DNA of 64,000 bases from Pseudomonadota bacterium. Its GTDB lineage: Bacteria; Pseudomonadota; Gammaproteobacteria; Steroidobacterales; Steroidobacteraceae. Below, in pieces: positions 38,837 through 46,959 of the stretch; position 1 is the first letter of the stretch, and every line of letters starts with the position of its first letter. The position numbers were made by a program, and so were the translations under genes. The stretch covers positions 124,001 to 188,000 of the forward strand of contig JAPLSH010000004.1 of assembly GCA_026398735.1 (NCBI GenBank). The letters are read 5' to 3'. A model generated the notes under the pieces. The model did not search any database, was not told the origin of the DNA, and saw only the letters and a program-made list of their open reading frames with translations.

Positions 38837-39458
38837 GGGCCATGAACACCAGCGGCAATACGCTGAGCACGACAATGCCCAGCGACACCAGACCAAAGTT
38901 GCCGCGAATGATGGGCAGATTGCCAAACAAATAACCGCCCCAGGCAAACACGTTGACCCACACAATGCCGCCTGCCACCGAGTAGGCGGCAAAGCGCGGC
39001 CAGGGCATATGACCCATGCCGGCGATGAACGGCGCAAAGGTGCGCAAGATAGGCGCAAAGCGCGCCAGCACAATGGTCATCGCGCCGTGCTTTTGAAAAT
39101 ACGCTTCGGTGTAGGTCAGATAATCCATCTTGATGAATCTGTAGCGCCCGCTAAACGCATGCGCGCCAAAGGCTTTGCCAAGGCCATAGTTGGCCAAGTT
39201 GCCCAACATGGCGGCCACCGACAACAGCAACACCAAGCGCGGCACAGTCAATGTGCCGCCTTCGTCCAGCGCTGCCAGCGCACCCAGCGCAAACAACAGC
39301 GAATCACCCGGCAACACCGGCACGACAACCAAGCCGGTTTCGGCAAACACGATCAAGAACACGATCGCGTAAATCCACACACCGTACTGCGCCACCAACT
39401 CGACCAGATGCCGGTCGATATGCAGAACCATCTCAAGCAGCGTTTGCAGCAATTCCAT
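38823..39458 (-). CDS. DedA family membrane protein
   Basis: DedA proteins are SNARE-associated-fold membrane proteins; some flip undecaprenyl phosphate and affect membrane homeostasis. The 211-residue protein shows VFAETGLVVVPVLPGDSLLFALGALAA with the conserved ExG and GxP elements, YGLGKAFGA, the FxRF/R motif RFAPILRTFAPFIAGMGHMPWPRF, and several helices. It is alone on the minus strand between the MAPEG gene and envC. Confidence 0.92.
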   Translation of the reverse strand: MELLQTLLEMVLHIDRHLVELVAQYGVWIYAIVFLIVFAETGLVVVPVLPGDSLLFALGALAALDEGGTLTVPRLVLLLSVAAMLGNLANYGLGKAFGAHAFSGRYRFIKMDYLTYTEAYFQKHGAMTIVLARFAPILRTFAPFIAGMGHMPWPRFAAYSVAGGIVWVNVFAWGGYLFGNLPIIRGNFGLVSLGIVVLSVLPLVFMALKRR

Positions 39459-39526
39459 ACGGTGTGCTCTCGTCTCAGGGTTGGGTTAGCAGTGCCACGG
39501 AGTGAAATGCCAGCATATGCGGACGC

Positions 39527-40708
39527 TCACGGCGGCGCAGGCCGCTGAAACCACGGCCGCGGATCGATCGGCTTGCCGTCACTGCGGATCTCAAAATACA
39601 GTTCGGGTTGCGCGCGGCCGCCGCTGTCACCGACCGTGGCAACTTGCTCGCCAGCAGCCACGGCCGCGCCACTGGCCTTAAGCAACTCATCGTTATGGCC
39701 ATACAAGCTCAGCCAGCCCGAACCGTGATCGATGATCACCAGTTGACCCAATCCGGGCAGCCAGTCCGCAAACGCCACACGACCGGCCGCCACTGCGCGC
39801 ACCGCTGCGCCGCGCTCAGCGCCCACCATCACGCCATTCCAGCGCACGCTGCCCGCACGCAATTCACCAAAGCGCGCCACCAGCTTGCCGGCTGTAGGCC
39901 AATCGAGCTTGCCGCGTAATCGCGCAAACAGGCCGTTGCTGCTGCCCTTGGAGGCAGGCGGCGCACGCTGGGCAGCGCGCTCCGCGGCACGCTTGAGTTC
40001 GCGCAGTACGGTTTCAAGCGCCTGCTGCTGCTGCTGCAATCGCGCCAGCATCTGGGCGCGTCCCTGTGAAGCCTGCTCCAAGCCCACCAGTACTTTGCCG
40101 CGCTGCGTCCGCGCCTGCTCCAGGTCACCCAATCGGGCCTTCTGGGATTGCTCCAACTTGCCCAGCTTGTCGTCTTCGGTAGCGATCGAGGCGCTAAGTT
40201 TCTCGATCTTGGCGATATCAGTACGAATTTCGTCTATTTGGGCGGCGCGGAACTTGCCGATATAGCCGTAATAGGTGAATTGCCGCTCAGCTCGCGCCGG
40301 GTCGCGCTGGTTGAGCAGCAGCTGCAAGGTGTCGTGGCGGCCCAGCTGATAGGCCGCACGCAGTTGCGCGGCCAAGGCGGCGCGGGTGCGCTCCAGATGA
40401 GCCTCCCGCTCAACCCGTTCGGCCTCCAGCGCAGCACGGGCAGCAGAGCGCTGGGCGCGTTCACCCTTTAGTTTTTGCAACTGGCCGCGCGCCGAGGCTG
40501 CCGTGAGCTCGGTTGCACGCAGCTCACGAGCCAGTCGCTCTCGTTCGGCCGCATCGCGCTGCACCTGCTGGCGCACTTGCTCAATTTGCTGGGCCAGCGC
40601 CTTGAGCTCAGTTTCGGTGCGCTTGCGATCGGGCGCTGGGGCAGCCGCCAGCGCCGGCAGGGCACAGGCCAAACCGATCCACAGCAAAAAAGAGGCAAAA
40701 GCACGCAT
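39527..40708 (-). CDS. envC: Murein hydrolase activator EnvC
   Basis: EnvC activates AmiA/AmiB amidases at the septum. From the ATG at 40708 the 393-residue product has a Sec signal (cleavage near ALAAAP), a long coiled coil (about 28-260, KRTETELKALAQQIEQVRQQV and many Ala/Arg/Glu heptads), and a C-terminal degenerate LytM/M23 domain (about 285-390) with GVMVGAERGAAVRAVAAGRVAFADWLPGLGQLVIIDHG. Its metal ligands are not all kept, as expected for EnvC. It is divergent from the rhodanese operon. Confidence 0.92.
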   Translation of the reverse strand: MRAFASFLLWIGLACALPALAAAPAPDRKRTETELKALAQQIEQVRQQVQRDAAERERLARELRATELTAASARGQLQKLKGERAQRSAARAALEAERVEREAHLERTRAALAAQLRAAYQLGRHDTLQLLLNQRDPARAERQFTYYGYIGKFRAAQIDEIRTDIAKIEKLSASIATEDDKLGKLEQSQKARLGDLEQARTQRGKVLVGLEQASQGRAQMLARLQQQQQALETVLRELKRAAERAAQRAPPASKGSSNGLFARLRGKLDWPTAGKLVARFGELRAGSVRWNGVMVGAERGAAVRAVAAGRVAFADWLPGLGQLVIIDHGSGWLSLYGHNDELLKASGAAVAAGEQVATVGDSGGRAQPELYFEIRSDGKPIDPRPWFQRPAPP

Positions 40709-40756
40709 ATCTGTCGCCAGTTTAACCGCCAACCGCCAAGCCGGCCCTGCGACAGC

Positions 40757-40762
40757 TATAAT
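40757..40762 (+). promoter_or_regulatory. Possible -10 element ahead of rhodanese-grxC-secB-gpsA
   Basis: A perfect TATAAT lies 30 bases upstream of the ATG at 40792 in the divergent envC/rhodanese spacer. No good -35 hexamer is seen at the usual distance, so this is a tentative call. Confidence 0.35.
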
Positions 40763-40791
40763 GCGCGACCTTTTTCGACAGGCCGGGACGG

Positions 40792-41214
40792 ATGGATCAC
40801 TTTCTCGACTACCTGCAAAACCACATCTTCCTGGCTGGGTTGGCCGTTGCTGCCGTCACGGCAGTACTGGTCTATGAGCTGCGCATGCGCGCTACCCAGT
40901 TTGCTGCCGTCAGCTCTCAGGAGGCCATCCGCCTGATGAACCAGGGCGCTGTGGTACTGGATCTGCGCGACAAGGCCGCTCACGACGCAGGCCGCATCAG
41001 CGGCTCGCGCCTGCTCACTGCCGACCAACTGGCCAGTGCCGGCGAGTCGCTCAAAAAGCTCAAGAACAAAACCCTCGTGGTCTATTGCGATCGCGGCGTC
41101 CGCAGTGCGGCCGCCGTGCGTCAGTTGCGCGAGCAGGGTTTTCTGCAGTCGTTTTCGCTCAGCGGTGGCGTCGCGGGCTGGCAGGCCGAGAGTCTGCCGC
41201 TGCAACGCGGTTAA
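40792..41214 (+). CDS. Membrane-anchored rhodanese-like protein (YibN type)
   Basis: This 140-residue protein has one N-terminal membrane helix (about 12-28) and a single rhodanese domain with VVLDLRDKAAHDAGRISGS, the active-site loop LVVYCDRGVRSA with Cys99, and LSGGVAGWQAESLPL. The sulfurtransferase substrate is unknown. It heads the operon with grxC (15-base gap), secB and gpsA, an order conserved in many gammaproteobacteria. Confidence 0.92.
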   Translation: MDHFLDYLQNHIFLAGLAVAAVTAVLVYELRMRATQFAAVSSQEAIRLMNQGAVVLDLRDKAAHDAGRISGSRLLTADQLASAGESLKKLKNKTLVVYCDRGVRSAAAVRQLREQGFLQSFSLSGGVAGWQAESLPLQRG

Positions 41215-41229
41215 TCAAGGCGCGTACGC

Positions 41230-41499
41230 ATGAGCTCTGCTCCCGCCGTTGTGTTGTATGCCACTAGCTGGTGCCCGTATTGCACCCGCGCCCGCGCGTT
41301 GCTTACCGCCAAGGGCGCAGCGTTCACAGAAATTGATATAGAGGCTACGCCCGGTGCCCGCGCCGAAATGCAGGCACGCAGCGGCCGCACTTCGGTGCCC
41401 CAGATCTTCGTCGGCGAACGCCACCTCGGCGGTTTTGACGACACCAAGGCCCTGGACGACCAAGGCTTGCTCGATTCCATTCTCCAGAGGTTGCCATGA
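41230..41499 (+). CDS. grxC: Glutaredoxin 3
   Basis: GrxC reduces disulfides with glutathione in the cytoplasm. The 89-residue protein has the dithiol active site SWCPYC (Cys15, Cys18), the glutathione-binding TSVPQIFVG segment and GGFDDTKALDDQG at the C terminus. Its last four bases overlap the secB start. Confidence 0.95.
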   Translation: MSSAPAVVLYATSWCPYCTRARALLTAKGAAFTEIDIEATPGARAEMQARSGRTSVPQIFVGERHLGGFDDTKALDDQGLLDSILQRLP

Positions 41500-41975
41500 C
41501 CGACTCGCAGACTCCCGTCGCCACCACCGCCGATACCACTGCCGTGCTGTCGCTGCAGGCCGTCTATCTCAAAGACTGCTCCTTCGAAGCTCCGGCTGGC
41601 CCGCGCTCGGACGGTGAGTGGAACCCCAACATCTCGCTTGATCTGCAAACCAGCAGCGCTGTCGTCGAAGGCGACCTGCGCGAAGTGGTGCTGACCGTCA
41701 CCGTGTCGGCCAAGCATGGCGAGCGCACGCTGTTTCTGGTCGAGGTTAAGCAAGCTGGCGCCTTCGTCATGTCCAATCTGGGTGAAGCCGACTACAAGCG
41801 CGCAGTAGCCACCGTCGCGCCGGGCGTACTGTTCCCCTATGCGCGCGCAGCGATATCCAACTTGGTGTCAATGGGCGGTTTCCCGCAGCTGCTGCTGCCG
41901 CCGGTCAACTTCGACGCACTGTACGAAAACGCTGCTGCGCAAGAAGCCCAGCAGCCTTCGCCCACCGTCAACTGA
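41496..41975 (+). CDS. secB: Protein-export chaperone SecB
   Basis: SecB holds preproteins unfolded for SecA. The 159-residue protein matches the family: LQAVYLKDCSFEAPAGP, WNPNISLDLQTSS, DLREVVLTVTVSAK, FLVEVKQAGAF, VAPGVLFPYARAAISNLVSMGGFPQLLLPPVNFDALY. The start overlaps grxC by 4 bases (ATGA). Confidence 0.97.
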   Translation: MTDSQTPVATTADTTAVLSLQAVYLKDCSFEAPAGPRSDGEWNPNISLDLQTSSAVVEGDLREVVLTVTVSAKHGERTLFLVEVKQAGAFVMSNLGEADYKRAVATVAPGVLFPYARAAISNLVSMGGFPQLLLPPVNFDALYENAAAQEAQQPSPTVN

Positions 41976-41981
41976 TCACGC

Positions 41982-42998
41982 GTGAGCGCGGCCCCGGCCA
42001 GCTCACCCGTTGCTGTCATAGGCAGCGGTTCGTGGGGCACGGCACTGGCAATCCAATTTGCCCGCGCCGGCCATCCCGTGCGGCTGTGGGGTCGCGATGC
42101 GCAGCAGCAATCGTTGCTGCGCAGTCAGCGTTGCAACACACGCTATCTCCCCGATGCGCCGTTTCCGCCGCTGCTCGAAGTCCCAACCGATCTGCCTGAC
42201 GCTTTAACCGGCGCCGACTATGTGGTCATTGCAGTGCCCAGCCACGGCTTTCGCAGCACCCTGCAAGCCGTCGCGCCGCATCTTGGCGTACAGCCGCGCA
42301 TTGCCTGGGCCACCAAAGGCTTCGAGATCGACAGCGGCTTGCTGCCACACCAAGTAGCGCGTGCCGTGCTGGGCACCACGCCACGTATCGCGGTGATGTC
42401 GGGCCCCACCTTCGCTCGCGAAGTGGGCGCAGGTTTGCCCACCGCCATTACTGTGGCCTCTACCGATCCGGCTTTTGCGGCCGAGATCGCCACCGATCTG
42501 TCATCGCCCAGCTTTCGCGCCTATACGTCAGATGACATCGTTGGCGTCGAGGTGGGCGGCGCGGTCAAAAACGTACTGGCTGTGGGTGCGGGTCTATCAG
42601 ACGGCCTGCAGTACGGCGCCAATGCACGCATGGCCGTCATCACCCGCGGACTGCATGAGCTGGTGCGATTAGGTGTGGCGCTGGGCGCTGACCAAGAAAC
42701 GTTCATGGGTTTGGCGGGCTTGGGCGATCTGGTGCTCACCTGCACCGATAACCAATCCCGTAACCGGCGCTTTGGCTTGTTGCTGGCCAGCGGCCACAGC
42801 ACCGAGACCGCTATGCAAGAGATCGGCCAGGTTGTCGAGGGCTATCAGGCTGCACGTGCACTGCGCGTGGTGGCGCAACGCGAAGGCGTAGACATGCCCA
42901 TCTGCGACGCGCTGTATCGCATCCTGTACGAAGGTGGCGATGTCAGCGAAGTAGTCGGCGGACTGATGAGCCGCCCCATCAAGGCCGAGTTCGACTAA
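41982..42998 (+). CDS. gpsA: Glycerol-3-phosphate dehydrogenase [NAD(P)+]
   Basis: GpsA reduces dihydroxyacetone phosphate to glycerol 3-phosphate for phospholipids. The protein begins at a GTG six bases after secB. It has the dinucleotide fold VIGSGSWGTALAIQFARAGH, MSGPTFAREVGAGLPTA, GVEVGGAVKNVLAVGAGLSDGL with the catalytic lysine, NARMAVITRG and MGLAGLGDLVLTC. Length of 338 is usual. Confidence 0.96.
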   Translation: MSAAPASSPVAVIGSGSWGTALAIQFARAGHPVRLWGRDAQQQSLLRSQRCNTRYLPDAPFPPLLEVPTDLPDALTGADYVVIAVPSHGFRSTLQAVAPHLGVQPRIAWATKGFEIDSGLLPHQVARAVLGTTPRIAVMSGPTFAREVGAGLPTAITVASTDPAFAAEIATDLSSPSFRAYTSDDIVGVEVGGAVKNVLAVGAGLSDGLQYGANARMAVITRGLHELVRLGVALGADQETFMGLAGLGDLVLTCTDNQSRNRRFGLLLASGHSTETAMQEIGQVVEGYQAARALRVVAQREGVDMPICDALYRILYEGGDVSEVVGGLMSRPIKAEFD

Positions 42999-43001
42999 GC
43001 C

Positions 43002-43463
43002 TCAGCTGCCGGCAAAGCCCAGCTGACGCCAGGCTTCAAATACCGTCACCGCCACTGCGTTAGACAGATTAAGGCTGCGATTGCCCGGGCGCATGGGCAG
43101 CGTGATGCGCACATGCGGCGGCAACGTTTGCAGCAGCGCGTCGGACAGGCCCTTGGATTCCGAACCGAACAGCACGCTATCGCCTGCCGCATAGCTGACA
43201 TCGGTGTGGCGCTGCGTGCCACCGGTCTCCACGACCCACAATCGCGTAGGGCCTATCGCCGCTAGGCAATCGGCCACCGTGGCGTGCTGGGTCACGCAGG
43301 TCATCTCGTGATAATCGAGACCCGCGCGGCGCAGCCGCGGCTCGTCGATCTCAAAGCCCAGCTTGCCAATCAGGTGTAGCTGGGCCCCGGTGTTGGCGCA
43401 CAGCCGGATGACATTGCCGGTATTGGGGGGAATCTCGGGTTCGTGCAGCAGGACGTGGAGCAT
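43002..43463 (-). CDS. trmL: tRNA (cytidine/uridine(34)-2'-O)-methyltransferase TrmL
   Basis: TrmL methylates the wobble 2'-OH of certain leucine tRNAs. The 153-residue SPOUT protein shows [35 protein letters not shown], and the knot region [28 protein letters not shown]. Length and motifs are typical. It is convergent with gpsA (3-base gap). Confidence 0.95.
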   Translation of the reverse strand: MLHVLLHEPEIPPNTGNVIRLCANTGAQLHLIGKLGFEIDEPRLRRAGLDYHEMTCVTQHATVADCLAAIGPTRLWVVETGGTQRHTDVSYAAGDSVLFGSESKGLSDALLQTLPPHVRITLPMRPGNRSLNLSNAVAVTVFEAWRQLGFAGS

Positions 43464-43542
43464 GGGTCAGAGTCTGGCGTGAGCCCCAGCCGATGCAAGT
43501 AGCACAGGATTCGCCGTCGCAAATCGGCAATAATTGGCACCC

Positions 43543-44526
43543 ATGACCTCTCCCGCTTTGGACTTCTCGCCCCCGCCTTGGGTGGCGCCCGCCCCTTCCC
43601 TGCGCAGCGACTTTTGCGGGATGGATTTCGTCTCGCCTATCGTGCTGCTGTCGGGCTGTGTGGGCTTCGGCGAGGAATACACCCGCGTGTCGGGGTTTTC
43701 TAATCGCGACGTGGGTGCGGTGTGCCTCAAAGGCACTACTGGCAAAGCACGCCTGGGCAACAAGCCACACCGGGTGTACGAGACGCCAATGGGCATGCTC
43801 AATGCCATCGGGTTACAGAACCCCGGTGCAGACCATGTGGTCGATCGCATCCTGCCCACACTCGACTTCACCGAGACGCGCTTCATCGCCAACGCCTCGG
43901 GCTCGACCATCGAGGAATACATAGAAGTCGTGGCGCGCTTTGATGACAGCCCCATCGACGCCATCGAGATCAACATCTCGTGTCCCAACGTCAAAGAAGG
44001 CGGCGTGACCTTTGGCAACGACCCCGAGATGTCGGCGCGAGTGGTTGCCGCGTGCCGCAAGGTCACGCAAAAGCCGCTGATCACCAAGCTCTCGCCCAAC
44101 CAAACCAACATCCAAGACAACGCACGCCGTTGCATCGAAGCCGGCACCAACGCGTTTGCCGTCATCAACACGCTGATGGGCATGGCTGTCGATGTACGCA
44201 CGCGCACCGCCATCATCGGCAATCGTCAGGGCGGTGTGTCGGGCCCGGCTATCAAGCCGATTGCATTGCTCAAGGTGGCGCAGGTCTACGAAGTAGCACG
44301 CGCCCACAAAGTGGCCATCATCGGTCAGGGCGGCATTACCTGCGCCAACGATGCGCTGGAGTTCATCATCGCTGGCGCCAGCGCCGTGGGCGTGGGCACG
44401 GCACTGTTTTATGACCCGCTGGTGTGCCCCAAGATCAACGCCGGCATTGCCGCGTATCTGGCTGCCAACAACATGGCCCATGTCAGCGAGCTGGTCGGCA
44501 CCTTGCACGGTACCCACGGTCACTGA
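43543..44526 (+). CDS. Class 1B-like dihydroorotate dehydrogenase (catalytic subunit)
   Basis: This 327-residue FMN protein oxidises dihydroorotate or a related pyrimidine. The loop EINISCPNVKEGG has Cys147 as active base, which marks class 1B (or the dihydropyrimidine-dehydrogenase C-terminal relative) and not the quinone-linked class 2 with serine. Other marks are KGTTGKARLGNKPHRVYETPMGMLNAIGLQN and the FMN-phosphate loop with GQGGITCANDALEFIIAGASAVGVGTA. No pyrK electron-transfer partner is adjacent. The ATG at 43543 is preferred over a TTG at 43534. Confidence 0.85.
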   Translation: MTSPALDFSPPPWVAPAPSLRSDFCGMDFVSPIVLLSGCVGFGEEYTRVSGFSNRDVGAVCLKGTTGKARLGNKPHRVYETPMGMLNAIGLQNPGADHVVDRILPTLDFTETRFIANASGSTIEEYIEVVARFDDSPIDAIEINISCPNVKEGGVTFGNDPEMSARVVAACRKVTQKPLITKLSPNQTNIQDNARRCIEAGTNAFAVINTLMGMAVDVRTRTAIIGNRQGGVSGPAIKPIALLKVAQVYEVARAHKVAIIGQGGITCANDALEFIIAGASAVGVGTALFYDPLVCPKINAGIAAYLAANNMAHVSELVGTLHGTHGH

Positions 44527-44558
44527 TTTTTACGACATCTCTGCCTTACGGAATCACC

Positions 44559-45650
44559 ATGTCTGAACTTGCAACAATCAATTTCACGCGCGGCGTACCC
44601 GCCAACGAATCTTTCCCCACCGCAGAGCTGGCCGAGTGCGCTACAGCAGTACTGGCACAGCAAGGCGATGCCGTGCTGCAGTACGGCCCGGCTGCAGGCC
44701 TTGCACCGCTGCGTGCGTGGCTTGCCGAGTGGCAAGGCGTCAAACCCGAACAAGTGCTCACCGGCAACGGTTCGCTCGAGCTAGTCGATTTTCTGTGCAC
44801 CGCCATGATCAAGCCCGGCGATGTGGTGTTCACCGAGTCGCCCAGCTACGACCGTGCCATCACGCTGTTCCGTCGTCATGGCGCCACCATCATCGGTGTG
44901 CCGCTGCAGGCCGATGGTCCCGACATCGATGCACTGGAAAAGCTGCTGGCCCAGCACAAGCCCAAGCTGTTCTATGTGATCCCCGACTTCCAGAATCCAT
45001 CAGGTGCCACCTGCTCCAGTGCCAAGCGCAAGCGCATCGTCGAGCTGACCGGCCAGCACAACGTGCTGCTGCTCGAAGACGCGCCTTATCGCATGCTGCG
45101 GTATCGCGGCACGCAAGAGCCCACGCTGTTCTCACTGGCGCCCGATCGCGTGTTGCACATGAGCAGCTTTACCAAGTTGATTGCACCGGGCGTGCGCCTG
45201 GGCTTCATGCTGGGTGATGCCGCCATGCTGGCACGCATTGGCAAAGTGGCCGAAGACACTTACATCTCGCCGGGCTACTTCGCGCACGGCGTCACCTACG
45301 AATGGTGCCGTCGCGGCTTGCTGTTGCCGCAGATCGGGCGCCTCAAGGCGCTGTATGCGCCGCGCCTCGATGCTTGCCTCGCCGCACTCGACAAACACAT
45401 GCCCGATGCCGTGGCCACGCGCCCCGATGGCGGCTTCTTTTTATCGCTAACGCTGCCCGAAGGTGTGCTGACCACCGACCTGCGCGCCGCCGCGGCCAAG
45501 CGCAACCTCAACTTGGCCGATGGCTTGGCGTTTTTCCCGCAGGGTGGTGGCGAGCGCTTCTTGCGTCTGCCGTTCTGCGCGCTGACTGCAGACGTTATCG
45601 ATGAAGGTATCCGGCGTTTGGCTGAAGCCGTGCGCGAGGTTCGTAAGTAG
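44559..45650 (+). CDS. PLP-dependent aminotransferase class I/II (2-aminoadipate/MocR-like catalytic domain)
   Basis: This 363-residue fold-type I enzyme starts at the ATG at 44559. Marks are LQYGPAAGLAPLRAWLAEWQGV, TGNGSLELVDFLCTAMIKPGD, YVIPDFQNPSG, LLEDAPYRMLRYRG and the PLP lysine in MSSFTKLIAPGVRLGF. It resembles LysN/2-aminoadipate and valine-pyruvate-type aminotransferases; amino-acid specificity is not clear. It follows the dihydroorotate dehydrogenase by 32 bases and is followed by a small hairpin. Confidence 0.88.
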   Translation: MSELATINFTRGVPANESFPTAELAECATAVLAQQGDAVLQYGPAAGLAPLRAWLAEWQGVKPEQVLTGNGSLELVDFLCTAMIKPGDVVFTESPSYDRAITLFRRHGATIIGVPLQADGPDIDALEKLLAQHKPKLFYVIPDFQNPSGATCSSAKRKRIVELTGQHNVLLLEDAPYRMLRYRGTQEPTLFSLAPDRVLHMSSFTKLIAPGVRLGFMLGDAAMLARIGKVAEDTYISPGYFAHGVTYEWCRRGLLLPQIGRLKALYAPRLDACLAALDKHMPDAVATRPDGGFFLSLTLPEGVLTTDLRAAAAKRNLNLADGLAFFPQGGGERFLRLPFCALTADVIDEGIRRLAEAVREVRK

Positions 45651-45733
45651 GCAAAGCGGCTGCATTTTGCCCCGCTGACCTCAGGTACGGACTTGGACAG
45701 CCAAGCCGACATAAAAAACAATGATGGCTCTCG

Positions 45734-45749
45734 CCCCGCACCTGCGGGG
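45734..45749. terminator. Weak terminator-like hairpin after the aminotransferase
   Basis: CCCCGC (45734-45739) and GCGGGG (45744-45749) pair around an ACCT loop, followed by a T-rich stretch containing GTTGTTTTT about 12 bases on. The stem is strong but the T tract is delayed. Confidence 0.45.
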
Positions 45750-45768
45750 TCTTCTCACAATGTTGTTT

Positions 45769-45797
45769 TTGACAGCATATGTGTTAGGGAGCATTAT
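45769..45797 (+). promoter_or_regulatory. Consensus-like promoter overlapping the toxin start
   Basis: TTGACA at 45769-45774 is 17 bases from CATTAT at 45792-45797. The ATG of the toxin is at 45800, so a transcript from this promoter would start inside or at the first codons, implying a leaderless mRNA or a coincidental match. A GGGAG ribosome site at 45787 also lies between the hexamers. Confidence 0.35.
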
Positions 45798-45799
45798 TT

Positions 45800-46165
45800 A
45801 TGCGGTGGGAAGTCCGATTCTGCGTCGAGTTCGACGCGGAATTTTGTGATCTGAATTCAGGTGTTCAAGTCGAGCTACTCGCTTGTACCGAGTTGCTTGC
45901 CTGCTTTGGACCATCTCTGGGTCGACCCAGAGTTGACACGCTTAATGGCTCAAAGCACACCAACATGAAAGAGCTGCGTTTCCACGCGGACGGTGGCGTG
46001 TGGCGCATCGCTTTCGCGTTTGATCCACAGCGTAAAGCAGTACTTTTGATCGCTGGCAACAAGGCCGGCGCCAAACAGCGGCAGTTTTATCAGTCGCTGA
46101 TTACGACAGCCGATCGCCGGTTCGACGCCCACTTGAGAATGATCGCTCGACAGCTATTGAACTGA
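45800..46165 (+). CDS. HigB/RelE-like toxin (DUF891, Gp49-like)
   Basis: This 121-residue protein matches the DUF891/Gp49-like toxin family, which are RelE-fold mRNA interferases or ribosome-dependent inhibitors. It has FGPSLGRPRVDTLNGSKHTNMKELRFHADGGVWRIAFAFDPQRKAVLLIAGNKAG-type core with the family LGRPxVDTLxGSxxxNMKELR block. The antitoxin follows after 11 bases. The gene pair sits on a region of lower GC than the flanks and is likely horizontally acquired. Confidence 0.88.
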   Translation: MRWEVRFCVEFDAEFCDLNSGVQVELLACTELLACFGPSLGRPRVDTLNGSKHTNMKELRFHADGGVWRIAFAFDPQRKAVLLIAGNKAGAKQRQFYQSLITTADRRFDAHLRMIARQLLN

Positions 46166-46176
46166 GGAAATCAAAC

Positions 46177-46482
46177 ATGGGTCGCACTGCCGCCGAGATC
46201 ATCAAGACTCTGTCTGCTGCACAGCGCAAAGCCATCAAAAAACGCGGCGAAGCATTGATCATCGAAGAGTTAACTCTGCGCGAACTACGCAAGACCTTGG
46301 GGCTGACTCAGGCGCTTGTCGCCAAACGTCTCAAAAAGGGTCAAGACCGAGTATCACGCATCGAACAAAACGGCGACCTGCTGCTCTCTACCCTGTTGGA
46401 CTACGTCAGATCACTGGGCGGCGAATTGGAGCTGGTATGTCGATTCAAAGACAAGCCAGACGTTAAGCTAAAAGTTGTTTGA
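46177..46482 (+). CDS. XRE-family antitoxin of the HigBA-like pair
   Basis: This 101-residue protein neutralises the upstream toxin and probably represses the operon. Its N-terminal helices are followed by a helix-turn-helix with LRELRKTLGLTQALVAKRLKKGQDRVSRIEQNGDLLLSTL and a C-terminal strand LGGELELVCRF, typical of HigA partners of DUF891 toxins. GAGGAAA precedes the ATG by about nine bases. Gene order toxin then antitoxin is the HigBA arrangement. Confidence 0.88.
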   Translation: MGRTAAEIIKTLSAAQRKAIKKRGEALIIEELTLRELRKTLGLTQALVAKRLKKGQDRVSRIEQNGDLLLSTLLDYVRSLGGELELVCRFKDKPDVKLKVV

Positions 46483-46531
46483 TCCAGGACCTTCAGAGCC
46501 CCGAACCGCAAAGAGTCTGTCGGTGTCAGCA

Positions 46532-46948
46532 ATGGCCCAACGTGCCGCCACAGTCCGGGCATACCGGCAAACGCACTATCGGGTACTGGCGCCGCAGCGC
46601 TTTACGTTGCACATCGGCCGCCGTAGCGCGCCACTGCAGGCGCTGCATGCCACTTACGATGTAGGTAGCAGCGCTTTTATCAGCGCGTCCAACCCCTACA
46701 GCCAGTCTTGGTCATTGGCCCGCAACGTAGCGCGTCATCAGGCGTTGATCGCAAGCCTTACGCGTTACGGCCATACCTATGTTCAGGGCTATGGCCGCCA
46801 TCCGGCAGGCACATGGCCAGCCGAGCGCAGCGTGCTGGTGTTAGGAATGACGCTATCTCAAGCGCAGGCGCTGGGAGCTGCATTGCAACAGAACGCGATC
46901 GTTTGGAGCGGTGCCGACGCCCTACCGCAGTTGATAATGCTGCGTTGA
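46532..46948 (+). CDS. DUF3293 family protein
   Basis: This 138-residue protein fits DUF3293, a small uncharacterised family. It has YRQTHYRVLAPQRFTLHIG, FISASNPYSQSWSLARNVARHQAL, a GYGRHPAGTWPAERSVLVLGMT block and IVWSGADALPQLIML at the end. The ATG at 46532 (MAQRAATVRAYRQTH) is preferred over a TTG upstream that overlaps the antitoxin. Function unknown. It is convergent with the histidine kinase, 11 bases away. Confidence 0.75.
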   Translation: MAQRAATVRAYRQTHYRVLAPQRFTLHIGRRSAPLQALHATYDVGSSAFISASNPYSQSWSLARNVARHQALIASLTRYGHTYVQGYGRHPAGTWPAERSVLVLGMTLSQAQALGAALQQNAIVWSGADALPQLIMLR

Positions 46949-46959
46949 TTCCGCCAACG

